Positions 44,896 to 58,141 of a stretch of 64,000 nt of DNA are shown piece after piece. The notes under the pieces were generated by a model. It had not been told where the DNA came from, did not search any database, and saw only the letters and a list, made by a program, of their open reading frames with translations. The position numbers and the translations under genes are program-made. The stretch spans positions 1,302,001-1,366,000 of the forward strand of contig JALMGJ010000018.1 in the NCBI GenBank assembly GCA_023362775.1, in the 5' to 3' direction. Source of the DNA: Charina bottae. Its lineage: Eukaryota > Chordata > Lepidosauria > Squamata > Charinaidae. Every line of letters begins with the position of its first letter. The first letter of the stretch is position 1.

Positions 44896-45899
44896 GAGTC
44901 TTCATTTTAGTTAAAGATTTTCAGGGAGAACCGTTTAGATGAGTCTGTTTCCTGATTTACCTGTTTACAATGAAAACAGTCTGTTGAGGTCCACACTTCT
45001 TAAAGTCGCCAAGGCTGAGAAACACTGCGCTAATGGTTTGATGTTTGACCCAGCTCGCATGATTGTGCACTCTCGGAAGTACCATCGAGAATTCTGAGTG
45101 GGTTAAACCCGTGATGAAAGCAAGGTTTTTAAGGCCACCCAGAGCCATTTTGGAGTCAGGTGGCCTCAAAATTTAATTAATTAATTAAATTTAATTAATT
45201 AAATATTTAGCTTACCATCTTACTGTCCATAACCCTGTTGTTGTAAAAAAAATCAAACAATGAAAACAAATGTATCAATAAAACTAGTCCAATGAAACAA
45301 TCTCTTACAATAATATTGCAAATGACTGGTTCTAAGAAAAAGCTATTGTTGCCAAGGAAACAACACTGATGTGTCTATTAAATGACCAGGAATTGGCTAG
45401 ATGTGAGGTGGGTGATGTATGTTGTTCCTTTTAAAAACCTTTGGTCATCTTGATATAAGCAACTTGAATATCATTCACTAGTTTTATTTTATTTTATAGA
45501 TGTATTTTGGCTTTTCAACACATTGTACTAAACAATAAACCCTGATTGTCAGACTACCATATTTGTATTAACGTACCATAGTAAGTACTTTTATAGTTAT
45601 AGTAAGGATATTATAGTTGGCTGTGTGAACCCACTCAGGTTTATAAAGCAAAATTTAGAGCTAATGAGAGAATTCAGCTTATTTTGGTTTAATCAAGTCA
45701 TGCGAAGTGTTTTAAAATAAGTGAAAAGAACTGATGTGTTAAGCCCTGTGGCTAACTAGGTGTGCAAGACACAGTCAGGCTCTGTGGCAGATGTGATGTT
45801 AAAATACAGCCACTACTGCCTGCTTTAGGGCTGTGTGTTGTGTTGCATGAGAGAACAAGGAAGAAACAGCATTTTGCATTCGGGCATACCGCGCTGGGG

Positions 45900-46760
45900 G
45901 CCCTGTCATCCAACCTCCCCTTCAATGACGTCATACGGCGTGACGACAGGCGACGGCAGCAGCCGTAGCAGCCAATCGGAAGCGGCGGAGAGAAGCGATG
46001 ACGCCAACCGCCCTAGCAACAGCGGCGGCGGGGCTTGCCCAATGGGAAAAAAGATGCCCGCCGCCGAGAGCCAATGGCGGGCCGCCGAGCGGGAGAGGGA
46101 AGGCGGGCGGAGGCGGGGCTCTCTCTCCTGTTCTCGCCGACAAGATGGCGGCGATGGCGGCGGTGGCGGGGATGGTGGCGCCAACGGCTTTGTTTCCCCT
46201 CAGCGCTTGAAGCCGGCCGCCACCGGCCCGGCCGCGAGGGACAGCGGCGGAGAAATGACCGCGGAGCCCGCGAGGTAGGCGGCGGGGGCGGCAGCCGGCT
46301 CTGCGCGCCCTCCCCGCGAGGCGGTTCAGCCGGGTGGGGGGCGGAGAGACGAAGCGGTGGCGGCGGAGCGGAGAAAAGCCCCGACGCCCCTACTGACGCC
46401 GCCGACGCCGCACGCCTTCCCGGAGGCGGGAGCCCCCTTCCCGCCGGCTGCGGGCGAGCGCCGTGCCGGGTTATCCGGCGGCGCCTGAGGAAGGGATGGG
46501 GGAGAGGCCGGGCCCTCCCCCGCGCCGCCCGCCTCTGCGCATGCCCAGTGGGGACGGCCAGGGATGTCTGCGGCTGGGCTCGCGGGCGCCCCCCGGCGGG
46601 CGGCCGCACTTACCCTCCCCGCTCGGGGGCGGGGCCTTCGCCGCCCTCCTCTTTCCCGCCGCTTTCTCGGCCTTGTTCCGCGGCTCCGGCGGGGCTGGTC
46701 GCGGTAGCCGGGTGCGACCGAGGAGGATGGACCGCTTCACAGGTGCGCGGGTGCCCCGGG
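45900..46760 (+). promoter_or_regulatory. ATRX: CpG island, ATRX promoter
   Basis: CpG-dense DNA surrounds exon 1. A perfect CRE TGACGTCA lies at 45926-45933. CCAAT boxes lie at 45972, 46039 and 46071, the last two 32 bp apart. A YY1-type AAGATGGCGGC lies at 46142-46152, where YY1 sites typically mark initiation. Long open frames here on both strands are composition artefacts. Confidence 0.75.
46143..46274 (+). CDS. ATRX: ATRX exon 1 (start codon, 20 coding bases)
   Basis: The ATG at 46255 reads M-T-A-E-P-A and then AG before donor GTAGGC. That is exactly 20 coding bases, the same as human ATRX exon 1 (MTAEPM plus two bases). The split Ser codon AG|T is completed by the exon at 63979. The 5'UTR start near the YY1 motif is inferred. 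ATRX is the SNF2-family chromatin remodeller that deposits H3.3 with DAXX. Confidence 0.88.
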
Positions 46761-47145
46761 ACGTTTAGTCATCTGCCCGGCGGCTAGGAGCCGGGCGGGC
46801 TTGGGCATGGGTGCCGGGCTGCGGAAGGCCCTATTTCCAGTCCTGCGCCCGGCGTGTCTGCGGCGGTCTTCCCCAATACGCCGCCTCGGCGGTGATGGTG
46901 GGGATCGCGCCCGACTTCTGGACATAACCCTGGCATTTTAATGTGTCTTCCAACGGAGGCATCGGGTGGATAGATGGGGACTTCTGGGACCTTAAAGAAA
47001 GGATGGGTTCACCCCCTAGTTTGTGGGTTAGTCCTTTGTGTAAATCCAGCCACTGAGTTTTGCTGGTGGCTGTGTCTGTTCTGCAGACCCTTCACTGGGG
47101 TTAAAACTCAGTAAATTGTGGTTTAGTTGACTGCAGGTTAGACCA

Positions 47146-47211
47146 AGTCTTTCTCAACCTTGGCAGCTTGAAGATGTGTGGACTTCAACTCCCAGAATTC
47201 CCCAGCCAGGA
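47146..47211. mobile_element. Half copy of palindromic hAT MITE
   Basis: TTTCTCAACCTTGGCAGCTT ... ACTCCCAGAATTCCCCAGCC is the left arm only. Confidence 0.75.
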
Positions 47212-48171
47212 TGTATGAATGCTGCAGTTGTGGTATGAACCATTTGTCTTTACACAAGCAACTATGGCTAAGCAGACCATGGATAAAAATAGGATTAAGA
47301 TTTTTGCCCTTGGTCTGGACTTGAATATTATACTAGGTCTGTAACCATATTATTGTTTTCCTTTTTCTGCAAACCAAGTTGGTGAGTTCTTATTTTTTAC
47401 TGTCAGCAGGTTTTTCCTTGCCCACTATTCCTCTTTTGCAAGCTTATCTTCCATTCTGATGGTACTTTTCAGAAAGTTTCTTCAAGTATTTCATTTGGTA
47501 ATCGTATTACTACATTTGACAAATAAGCCTTGTATAGGAGAATCTTATGGTAATGAGCAGACCACTGATTTTTTTTAATATTTGAAAACTCAAGAAGACA
47601 AAACTTTCAAGGAAGTTTAATGTTTCCTAAACAAATTATTTTTAAAAATGTGAAAGCATAAGAGAATACTGTCAAATGTGATTAGTGTGTGGATACTGAG
47701 TAGTCACAATCCTTTACTAATTTATTTCCATCAGTGAAATATGGGCATTGGTGCTATGTTGGCTGTAAACTTACTCACTTTGAGGAAGAAGACTCTTGCC
47801 TTTCTCTCCATTTTCATTTGTGGAACAGCTCAATAGTGGTTTCGTATTACTACTCTGAAAAAGCTTGAAGAGAACATAAATGATTTCTAACTTTTTACAC
47901 TTTTTGTTCTTGCATTGATTCTTCCCTGCCCTTCAGTGGTCAAACATCACAGATTATTAAACAATTTAATAATTGCCCTTTCCAGTTTCTAGTTGTCTTC
48001 CATCAGAATTCTTTTTATTGAACAATTCAGGTTTTTCAGCAGGACTTCAGATAATTAAAAAGTAAGGGAATAAGCACTATGCAAAAGAAGGAGTATCATA
48101 CAATTTGCTTGGGTCATTAAGGAGCTGCAGAAGGTCTTTGGATCCTAAATGTTTGTTAACAGTAAGGCCTT

Positions 48172-48810
48172 TTCAAAGAATCATAAAGTTGGAAGGTGGC
48201 TTTTTGTTCATGTAACCCAATCCTCTGCTCAATGCAGGAATCCAGATTAAAGCATCCTTAACAGATCCACCCTTCATTTGAACACATCCAGCAAAAGGGA
48301 GCTTGTTACCTCACTGCTGAACTCTTCTTAGAAAGCTTTCCCTAAGATTCAAATATCTTCCTGTATCTTAAGAAAAATATTCTGTGACCTGTAAGCATGC
48401 AGTGGAAGAGAACTGGTCACTGTCTTCTGACTGATATCTCTTCAGGTACTTGAAAAGTAGTAAGATACGTATCTTCAGATTTTTTTTTCCAAGGCTAAAC
48501 AGCATTTATTCAATCATTTCCCATAAAGCAGATTTCATTCCCCAATAAACCTTATTACCTTTCTTTGGAACTGCTCTAGTTTCTCTGAATCTTTCTTAAA
48601 TTGTAGCTCCAAGACTGGTCATTGTGTTTGAGATGGGGTCTGTCCAAGATGGAATATAATAGCTTTCAGATCAAAGGAAAAGTGTTTATCATTCTGTTAA
48701 TGCAACCTAAAACTGCATTTACCCTTTTAGCATCCATGTCACACTGCTGATTCACTTGTACAACTCTGATCTTTTTCAGATATACTATTACCAAGCCATT
48801 TTTTCTCCAT
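48172..48810 (-). pseudogene. CR1 LINE 3' fragment
   Basis: AAAGAATCATAAAGTTGGAAGG (3' end on the minus strand), CCTCTGCTCAATGCAGGAAT, TTAAAGCATCCTTAACAG and AAGGCTAAACAGC follow the conserved amniote CR1 3' region. It is highly diverged and has no open frame. Confidence 0.7.
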
Positions 48811-48835
48811 CTTATATCACTGCATTTTGTGTGTA

Positions 48836-49293
48836 AGGACTTTGTGGAGTCTCTGGTGCTCTCTGAGCTTGGTTGTCTGCTTGCAGATGTTTCATTACCC
48901 AACTAGGTAACATCATCAGTGCTAAGTGACTGTGGGGTTTGCTCCCTGTTTATATTCAGTAGCTTGCCCTGCCAGTGTTGGTGGGGGTGTGTCTTTCTCC
49001 TTGGTAGTTCTCCATGGTATTATTTTCTGCTTGATTGTTTGTCTCCTTGGTAGTTCCTTGATGGGGCATTTTCTGCTTGATTGTTTGTCTGGAGTTAATC
49101 CCTGCTTATCTGGGTTTAGGTTGCTGGAGAGGATGTGTTCTGGTCTTTTTGTTTCCTCCTTAACTTTTTTTAAAATCGTCTCTTTTGAATGGTGTGTAAA
49201 TGTGGTTTATTTGTGTCTATTGATGGCTGATTTGTCTGAATGAAATGTTTCCAGGAATTCCCTAGCATTTTTGGATTTAGCTTGGTCTAGGAT
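48836..49293 (-). repeat. Interspersed repeat with hammerhead-like core (copy B), possibly Penelope-like
   Basis: On the minus strand, CTGATGA (48919-48913), a GTTACC/GGTAAT stem and GAAAC (48893-48889) precede ATC and TGCAAGCAGACAACCAAGC. The repeat seems to continue past the hairpin element inserted at 49294. The Penelope-like assignment is a guess based on the ribozyme-like core. Confidence 0.4.
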
Positions 49294-49868
49294 ATGTCTA
49301 TGAAGGTTCTCAGTCATCCAGGTGGAATTGTCTGTAGCTTGAATCATGTCAACTGGATTTCTATTTTCTCAGTGGAAACGTTCGCTCCTTATCCAAGGAG
49401 CTTCTTCAGTCTGAGCAAAGTTGGTAAGGGAATCCTAAATATGTTTCTAGGTAGCTGTGTGACCTTACACCTGGGGCTAGGTCATGGTTATATTGAGATG
49501 TTATTTTAAGTCCTTTTATCATCTAAAGGAGGATCGTTAAGATCACCATGCTGCTGTTGAGCTTGTGAAATGGTCTTAATCTTCCTAGGCACAGAAGACA
49601 AAGCTGTGCCTAGGAAGATTAAGACCATTTCACAAGCTCAACAGCAGCATGGTGATCTTAACATCCTCCTTTAGATGATAAAAGGACTTAAAATAACATC
49701 TCAATATAACCATGACCTAGCCCCAGGTGTAAGGTCACACAGCTACCTAGAAACATATTTAGGATTCCCTTACTAACTTTGCTCAGACTGAAGAAGCTCC
49801 TTGGATAAGGAGCGAAACGTTTCCACTGAGAAAATAGAAATCCAGTTGACATGATTCAAGCTACAGAC
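49294..49868. mobile_element. Large foldback element: near-perfect hairpin with 12-bp target duplication
   Basis: Arms of about 265 bp meet at GCCTAGGCACAG-AAGACAAAG-CTGTGCCTAGG around 49597. The outer arm (GTAGCTTGAATCATGTCAAC ...) is shared with 14248-14410. TTGGTCTAGGAT occurs exactly on both sides (49282-49293, 49869-49880). No ORF lies inside. Confidence 0.88.
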
Positions 49869-52800
49869 TTGGTCTAGGATGCTCACAAAATGTTTTAAGG
49901 TGCTTGCAAATCACTATCTTTATCATTTGCTCTAAATTTTTCAAAGTATCAACATTAAACTGGATAGTTTGATGCTCCCCAAGAATTCAGACACTTTCCT
50001 GATAGATTGTTATCTGCTTAGATGAATATTGAATGGTTTGCAAAATAATGAAACAGTTCCTTATTTATAATATTAGTATAATGTTTTAGAATTTTAAATG
50101 TTTCTTTAATAGCATTGTCTAAGTGAATTAGGTGGTATCTTGCACAATGAATATGTTCAGATGACATGTTCAGAAGCCAAGTAGCCTGGTTAATGGGAAT
50201 GTATATGTCATTGTCTTTTCCCCTAACCTGTGTGGCTGTTTAAATAAGGATTTTGGCCTGTTAAAGGCAATGTATGTCTGAGACCAGAGCTGCCATTGTT
50301 TCTGATCAATGCAGTTTAGTCATATGATAGTATGGAAGTATATATAAGAGTTGCATTGTTATCTTTGTTTTTGCTTTTCTGTTCCATCCTGATTATTTGC
50401 ATTAATCTAGGTGGGTCAAAGTTAACTACTGTTGATTTGGATGCTACCCTTCTCTTATTCTACTGTTAATCTGTTTTTTTTAAAGGACAGTTGGTAATTA
50501 AAGGATGTTAATTTTACTTGCTAAACCTTCAGACTTGTTCCTGGTAGTCTGCTTTCTGCTGGAATGCAAATGGTGATAGTTGACTGATAATGCATATTGT
50601 TGTTGGGAATGAGCGCTGTAAAGTAGATGTGCAGAACAAGAGGTAATTGTCCCTATAACATGGAATCCGAAGATGGGATTTGAATCATTCTTGGTTTGAT
50701 TTTTGACTTGTTTGAGAGTGACAAGTTGGGAATGGGGGCGGGAAATATGTTTGCTTTGAGTTAAGTTTATCCACCCCTAAAGAGAGAGCCAGCTAAGAGT
50801 GATTGGGCATTGAGTATTGTATGTTGCTCATAAATGATAAGATATATCCATCACAATTCTTTATAGTCTTTATAGATTGGACCATTTTTAAGGCTAGCAT
50901 ATGGTTCTAAAACTTGTTTACTTAACTTACATATTGACCAGTGCTAGAATTGAAATTGGAATCAGGAAGAATTTGGAAAATACAGCTTGTTCATAGGCTA
51001 TTGAAAAGCTAAAACAAAAGAAAAAAGTGTAAATAAATATAGCATTTGGAATGGAAGTGTGGTGGCCTTAAAGGCATCATAGCAAGTAACCTTAGAAAAC
51101 AAAGGTTGGAACTACATGGGTGGGTTTTCATATTATGTTAAGCCATACTTTGCTTAATTTGTTGAATAAGCACAAGTTGCTTGGGGTTCACACAGCACAG
51201 GAATCCAAAATCATGATGTATCTTAATGTGATATATGAAGCAGCTACTCTATTTTTCAGTGTTTTTTTTACTAAGTGTATTATAAAAATATAACCAATGC
51301 CCTTTTTTCATTTAACAGTGCTTTAACAAGTAATGACTTGATGTCATGTGTGAGTGTACTTAATATAATCTAGTGATACGGCAGGGAAGCAAACTGGCGA
51401 GCAGAGGTGGCAGGGCCAGAATTTGAAGTAGTGAGGGAAGTTTACACATGAATTCAACATAGCTGTGAAATCTTTGGATATAAACTTAGAGTAACATTTG
51501 CTTCTGCAGCATCTGGACTTTTTAACAGGAGTATTGGTATTTCTATTGAGCTGTGTTCAGACAACATGTGAAGTCACAGTTTGTTTAACCATGTTTTACT
51601 GAAGAAATTACAACTGGCTGAATTCATATAAGATACATAAGATACATAAACAAGTAAAACACTTCTTGCCCTAGCCTGTTGTTTGACTTCAATTTTAGCA
51701 TGCAAATTGCTGTCTTCCCAACTGGGAATTTAATGGGGATTATGGGAAATGAATACATTAGATGGTGGCATACTACAAAGGTATAGTTGTATTACTTTGT
51801 ATTCTGTCTTTCTCCAAATTGCTTAGAGTTTGATTGGATTCCTATATCAACCTAAGCCATAATATGGTTTTTGACTTACTCTGTTATGTGAACATTGAGA
51901 GGGATAAACCAGCATTTATGGGTAACAACTGTATATGAATCTCGCCAGCTTTTGTTATCTAAACCATGACTTAGCACAAAATACAAATCCAAACTGTTTC
52001 AGCCTTATGACAGTGCTGTGAAATCTGGGAAATGATGACTAGATTCACATATTTTGCTGCACAGTGATTTGTTTTAAACATGGTTTGCTGAATAAGCTAC
52101 AATTGCTGGCTCACATTAATCCAAAACCAAATAAACCACAAAATGATTTAATTTCATGTGTGAACCCAACCAGTAATTTGCCCCGATACTCTAAAGAAAG
52201 AACCACACTTAGTGGCTATGAATGTATCACCAGCTGTCATGTACATCATTTTTACTGTGATTTCAGGTTTAGTGTCAAATCCATACCAGCCACCATTTTG
52301 GATCTCCTTAAAGTTTGTTAATAGGTTATATTTTTATTAACATATGGGTTAAAAGGATCCAAGATGGTGACTATTTCAGGTTTAAATAAACGTTTTCTAA
52401 ATCGCAGTAAAGGGTCAGGAGTAAAGTAACACTCTTCTTTTCTGATTCTATTTTCTTGAAATATTGGAACAGCTAATACAAAATGAATCTCTTATCACTA
52501 TTCTTTAAAGAAAAACAGGTGGTTGTAGGTAACTTAAAACCCATCACAGGCAGAGTAGGAGCTGGCTGCAGGCTCAGACTCCCTCCTTTTGTCTTCCCTT
52601 GCTGACAGGAGATCCCACCCATCTGCTTTAGTTACGTAAACTATAACGGCAGCAGGACAAAGGCTAACCAGGGTGCTGCTGAAAGACATTTCAGAATGTT
52701 AAGGTGGGGATTGACAAGGATATAATATAAGTTGGGGCAACAAAATTCCTCATCCCACTTCTGCCCTTTAAAGGCAGAAATTATTTTAACTCGTTAACTA

Positions 52801-52983
52801 TTTTTCTTTTAAAGTGATATGAATTTTGTAAATATCCCCAAATTAATTAAATCTAAGGCTGTGTAAAACATATGCAGTCTTTCTGTGAACATATCTGGAA
52901 GGCATAATGTAAGAGAAGGCAGCATAAGGTACTGAATCTAAGTTCTTCCTGACTGCAGGTTTTTTTTAAAAAATTATTTTGAC

Positions 52984-53290
52984 ATAAGAATTAAGAAGAA
53001 CCCAGCTGGATCAGGCCTTTTCTTGTCGAGCTTTCTGTAGCCAGTCAGGTGTTCTGCAAGCCGATAGACATGGACTGTGGGTGACAGCCTCCCTCTACTG
53101 TTGCTCCCCAGCAGCTGATCTTTGAGACATGCTTCCTTTGGTTTGGCAGGTAGTAAACCCCTCTCCAGACCAGGAGACATTGTGACCCTGGCTATTCATG
53201 AATTTGCCCAGTCCCCTTTTAAATCAGTTTAAATTGGTGGCCATCCTGGCATCTGTTGGTAGAGAATTCCACATGCCCTCAGTTTAGCTG
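52984..53290. repeat. Ancient amniote-type interspersed repeat fragment
   Basis: GAAGAACCCAGCTGGATCAGG, GAATTTGCCCAGTCCCCTTTTAA and GGTAGAGAATTCCACATGCC match the general pattern of a widespread reptile/bird repeat. The family is not certain. Confidence 0.4.
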
Positions 53291-53819
53291 TAACGTTCAT
53301 CTGTTAATATCTTCAATTTTCATGTAAGTTATGAAAGCTCACTGAGAAGGTTTTTGCATAATAAGCTGAAGGTTCTTTAATACAAGCCCAATGGAAAAAC
53401 AGGCTGCCAATGGGAAAAGGCCCTCAGGAAGTGGTATTTCTATCGAGTAGTTTCTATTTAGTTATTTAGTATTTCTCAGAAAAGGAGGATTCTCGATTCC
53501 TCTCAAAATATAGATTGAGATGGTTGAGTTGGGCTGAACTAAGTCAGCCACTGGATAAGATTCTAGGATAAATATTTATGCTTTGTTTGGACATCCTGTC
53601 AAATTACCGTTTGCTCTACCAGCCCTTTGTAAGAGGTTCCCACTTCCAGATAAATAACAAGAAAAAAATGGCTTAGGCCTGGGCTACATGTCTGCTTTCA
53701 TTTTTCCTCCATGATAATGATGTAACTGTCATCATGGCTAAGTTATAAGAAACAATAACTTGCAGACCCATTTCAAACAGGATTTGAATTTGATTGCTGG
53801 CTGATCACAAGCTGCTTTA

Positions 53820-54174
<355 letters not shown>

Positions 54175-54329
54175 CAAGCTGCTTTATCTTTTTAGGCATA
54201 TTAAATAGAGTTTAAAGGGATGCTTGAAATGATTCTTATGATAAAAGAGACCAGGTATTCAGGGCTCTATACCCTGGTCCAGTGATACTGATTCTTGTGG
54301 TTGTATTGTTTAGATAATTAGGAGAATTC

Positions 54330-54715
54330 TTTTTTTAAAATAATTTTATTGAAGTTTTTAATAAACATAGTAAAAACTAATACAAACTAGAAGGGAAAAA
54401 ATAAAAGTTCAGAAGGTACAGGAAAAAAAAAGAAAAAGACAACAAAGACAGTAATAAAGAAGTGGTCCTCAAGCTTCATGACACCGAGCATAAGCTAATA
54501 TAGTAACTTTTCACCCTCTTTTAAAGTTACAAATAAAAAAAAACCTTTTCCCCATAGTCTAACTTTTATCTATACACAATCCAGAAATCATCAACTATTC
54601 AGTCCTGGTTCAGCAAAAAGTCCATTAGGAGTTACCAGAAATATCAAACATAGTTTATCCCTCGTCAAATAGTCCAACTTTATATTCCTTCTTTTTACTC
54701 TGCACAATCTTGACC
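54330..54715 (-). repeat. Probable L1-type LINE 3'UTR, antisense
   Basis: AATAATTTTATTGAAGTTTTTAATAAACA followed by A-rich, low-complexity sequence resembles a reversed L1 3' end. No coding block is present. Confidence 0.35.
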
Positions 54716-54717
54716 TT

Positions 54718-55518
54718 TAAATCAGGCAGTAACCAGCCAGTAAGGAAACGGATCTAATACAGAGGTGGCCGAACTAGCAGCTGCAAGGGCCCTGTCCACT
54801 TCCTCAGGTGTAACAGGATCAAACTCCCCCCAGATAACCAAGCAAGACTTAGCCCCTGTAGCCTCCACTGGTGCTGCCATAAAGCTGGAGTCCAACGTAG
54901 AGTGAATGCGAGTGACTTTATCCACTAGATGTGCAGCATATTCCTTATAGCGACCCTGTAGGTGAAACCCAGTATTACTCCAAGGAGGGACCGGGTCACC
55001 CGAAATAGGGCTGCCGGGCGACAGTCTGCGGACGCAATAAGAGCGGAGAAATAACCACGTTTCGCCACCCTTACCGCCACGAGGTAGGCTCTTAATAGCG
55101 GCTCTAGCTCATGTTCGATCGTGTTTGCTCCCCGTCTTCCACCAATGGCGCTCCAGCCGTCTCTTAGCCCTCTTAAGCTTCCTCAGCTCTTCCGTATACC
55201 GTGGGGAGCCACGGGAGCCATGGGCATGGAGAGGCCGCTCAGGCCCAATCTGATCCAAAGCCATGGCCGCTCTCTCGTCCATGTGGCCACCAAGGCCTCG
55301 GCCGGACCGTGAAGCAGACTTTCCAGAACAACCCCAAGCTCCCTCTGAAACCCAGTTTGGTCCATCAGGGGCGGGCTGATCTAATAGGCCCAGCCTCCCT
55401 TTGGAGGGGGTGGCGCCAGAGAATTGGAGGCTGACCAGGAAGTGATCTGACCATGACAGGAGAAACCAATACCTCCCACAATTCCAGAACACTCTGCCAC
55501 TGCTCTGACAGAAAAACC
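54718..55518 (-). pseudogene. Decayed L2/CR1-group LINE, host of the Ty3/gypsy insertion
   Basis: Minus frames show TPEEVDRALAAASSATSV-LDPFPYWLV (pre-RT) and, upstream, WSDHFLVSLQFSG and YTEELRKLKRAKRRLERHW (endonuclease-RT linker). Its sequence stops at the chromovirus LTR (55519) and appears to resume for about 45 bp after 62515. Confidence 0.65.
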
Positions 55519-56845
55519 TGTCCTGGTTAAGCTCACACACACAGGCACAGGAAGGTGAGTAATAAGTATTTATTGACAACAAGACTTGAATTACTTAAAG
55601 CAGCCACCAGGTGCAAACACTGGAACCAGCTTGGGTCACCACAAGTTTCAAACAGAAGAACAGAGACAGGCACTAAGACAGGCAGGAATTTCCAAACTAA
55701 CTTGGAACAGCAGAATACAGGCAGACACTAGGACCAACCAGCTCAAATTTCAAACTCACTTGAATAGGAGAATACCGGCAGGCACTAGGACCAGCTCGGA
55801 AACCAGACCAGATAGAAGAAAGCAGCAGCAAGGCAAGAGTCTATGCCGGAGATTGCAGCAGCAGCAGCAAGGGCAAGGTTCTGGAGCGAAGATCACGGCA
55901 GCAATGGAGACAGCGGCTTGGAGACGTAGATTGGCAGTGGTTACAGAGGCAGCGGCGCGGAGAGGTAGATTGGTGACAGAGGCAGTGGCTTGGAGGCATA
56001 GATCAGCGCTACAGAGGCAGATTGGCGACGGGCAGCGGCGCAGAGAGGTGATAAGCGGCAGCGACAGATTTGGAGGCAGCAGCTGTGTGGTGAAGGTCAG
56101 ATGCGGGTTCTGGTGCGACGCTGTGATGGCGTAGGTGCAGGGTCCAAGGTGGGTGCGAGGCAAGGCTCCAAGGTTGGCTCTGAAGTGATGTCTAGAGGTG
56201 GAGTCAGGTCCGTTGTAGAACGGTTGTCTCCGACAACCCGTTCCTCAGATTGTTGTCCCTTTATACCAGAGCTTTCCAAACTGTGTGTTGGGGCACGTTA
56301 GTGTGTCGGTTGCAGTGTCTGGGTGTGCCTTGGCTGCTGCTGCCTCTGAACCCTGCCAGGATTCCGCAGAGGTCCTAGTGCCTGCCTTGTGCCTTGCTGC
56401 CTCCAAACCTGCTGTGATTCCGTGTAGGTCCTAGCGCCTGCCTTGTGCCCTGCTGTAAGAGTGTGTCGCGAAATGATGCCCTGCTGTAAGAGTGTGTCGC
56501 GAAATGATGTATGTCTAAAAAGTGTGTCACCAACATGAAAAGTTCGGAAAGCTCTGCTTTATACTTTTTGCTTCCTGCCGTTTTCTAGCAGTAACCAATC
56601 GGGTCGCTTTCTCCTGGGCGTGTTTTTCTGCCCTTCGTTTTCTGTCGCGGATAGGCGGTGGTGAGCCTGCCCCTGAATTGCTGCCTATGAACAGCTGACC
56701 TGTACTTTCAATTTTTGCACCCTGACTTTCTCCCGCTCTTCCCGGTAATGGTTCCAACGGCTCTTCTTCCTCCTTTCCCTCAGAAGCTAATGGTTCCAAT
56801 TACTCCTCTTCCTCCTCCCCCTCAGAAACAACCTCCACCCTGACA
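55519..56845 (-). repeat. 3' LTR of the chromovirus
   Basis: 1327 bp; without the 298-bp MITE plus duplication it is about 1029 bp. Starts (minus strand) TGTCAGGGTGG and ends ACCAGGACA. A purine-rich tract with GCGGGGGG directly precedes it inside the element (56846-56852). Confidence 0.9.
56267..56556. mobile_element. hAT MITE (CAGAGCTTTCC family), copy 2, inside the 3' LTR
   Basis: The ends CAGAGCTTTCCAAACTGTGTG and AGTTCGGAAAGCTCTG are inverted repeats. The exact 8-bp duplication CTTTATAC (56259-56266, 56557-56564) confirms hAT insertion. The other LTR lacks it. Same family as 2625-2969 but with a different interior. Confidence 0.93.
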
Positions 56846-56910
56846 CCCCCCGCTGGACCCCCTCCTCCCCGAGTTCATGGGCCAGGCGGGTTTTCTCGAA
56901 ACTAGCAAAC

Positions 56911-57126
56911 CCATATTGGGGCGTGTATGTCTGAGGAGTTCTCCCATGAATATTCCTCTGGTCCATACCCTTTCCAATCTATTAAATACTGGAGGCGGCC
57001 CTTACGAATACGGGAGTCCAAGATGCGAGCTACCTCATACTCAATCTCACCTTGGACGACAACCAGTGGAGATGGTCGCTTTGCAGATCGAAGTGGACTA
57101 TTGGGAGAAGCTGGAACTAATAATGA
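56911..57126 (-). pseudogene. Chromodomain at integrase C-terminus
   Basis: After a stop at 57129-57127, one minus frame reads [19 protein letters not shown] and [17 protein letters not shown] (57048-56935), a clear chromodomain with its aromatic residues Tyr, Trp and Trp. This places the element among chromoviruses. Confidence 0.85.
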
Positions 57127-58060
57127 TCAGTGAAAAACGGGATGTACCCGAATGTGGGGTGTAAGTTTCAATCTGAAGGCAACCAGGTTATTAACAGCTT
57201 CCACTGGAAATGCCCCCAAAAACCTGTAGTCCAACTTCCTAGAAGGTCGTGCAGATGCAAGGTGTTTTGTGGATAGCCATACAAGATCGCCCACTACTAC
57301 TGATGGCCCCGCCTGCCGATAGCGATTGGCAAATCGCTTGTAGTCCTCCTTTGCCTTCTCCAATTGGCTCTGGAGGACTTGATGAATAGACTGGAGTTCT
57401 TGAGTAAAGTGGTCAGCAGCCAGTACCGCGGACTCTGGTGTTGAAATAGGAAACCGACGAGAATGGAAATGGTAGTTGGCCATGAACGATGACATTCTGA
57501 TGGAAGAATCTAGTGTATTATTGTAAGCGAATTCAGCTACCGCTAGGAGGTCTGTCCAATTGTCTTGTTTAAAGTTTATGTAGCAGCGTAGATACTGCTC
57601 TAACACCGCGTTCACCCGTTCTGTTCCCTCATCTGATTCTGGATGATATGCTGAGGATAGTTGACTGTGCATGTCCAAGTTCTTAAGAAGCGCCTTCCAA
57701 AATCGAGCAGTGAACTGCGGCCCTCGATCAGACACTATGCTCTTAGCTAATCCGTGCAGCTTAAAAATATGTTTGATATACAACCGCATGGTTTCCTGTG
57801 CGGTAGGGAGGCCCACACAAGCAATAAAGTGAGCCATTTTGGTTAGAGCATCCACTACTACCAGAATGGTTGTAGCACCTTGGGATTTTGGGAGGTCGGT
57901 AATAAAGTCCATAGATATATTTTCCCAAGGTTGACCTGGCATCTGTAGTGGCATTAAAAGGCCAGCAGTCTTACCCGTACGGGTAAGGGTTCTTGGCCCT
58001 TCGACAATCAGGACAAGAGGCCACGTATCTTTTTACATCTTTCTGTATTCGAGGCCACCA
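57127..58060 (-). pseudogene. Integrase of the chromovirus
   Basis: The catalytic core is open from 57954 to 57127: MDFITDLPKS (first Asp), SDRGPQFTARFWK (second Asp) and HPESDEGTERVN (Glu). It ends LTPHIRVHPVFH then stop. The upstream zinc-binding part (CPDCRRAKN) is separated by an in-frame stop near 57995. Confidence 0.88.
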
Positions 58061-58141
58061 GAACTGTCTACCCATCAACTCTTAAGGTTTTAAAATAGCC
58101 CAAATGTCCCGCAACAGGATTATCATGATATAGTCAGAGTG

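Larger units (their letters stand above)
40666..45900. other. MAGT1-ATRX intergenic DNA
   Basis: No host exons were recognised. Holds a possible hAT remnant (about 41352-41618, AGGTAGACAAC...GTTGTCTACA), a decayed L2-group LINE, a palindromic MITE, a Sauria-type SINE, a 5S-derived SINE and a half MITE near 44990-45030. Confidence 0.6.

Noticed and set aside
45835..46787. Open frames of 147-250 codons at the ATRX promoter
   Set aside because: Same CpG-island artefact. Only the 20-base MTAEPA segment with a GT donor is supported.
48666..48902. 78-codon minus-strand frame
   Set aside because: Falls within diverged CR1 3' sequence and the adjacent repeat; no independent support.
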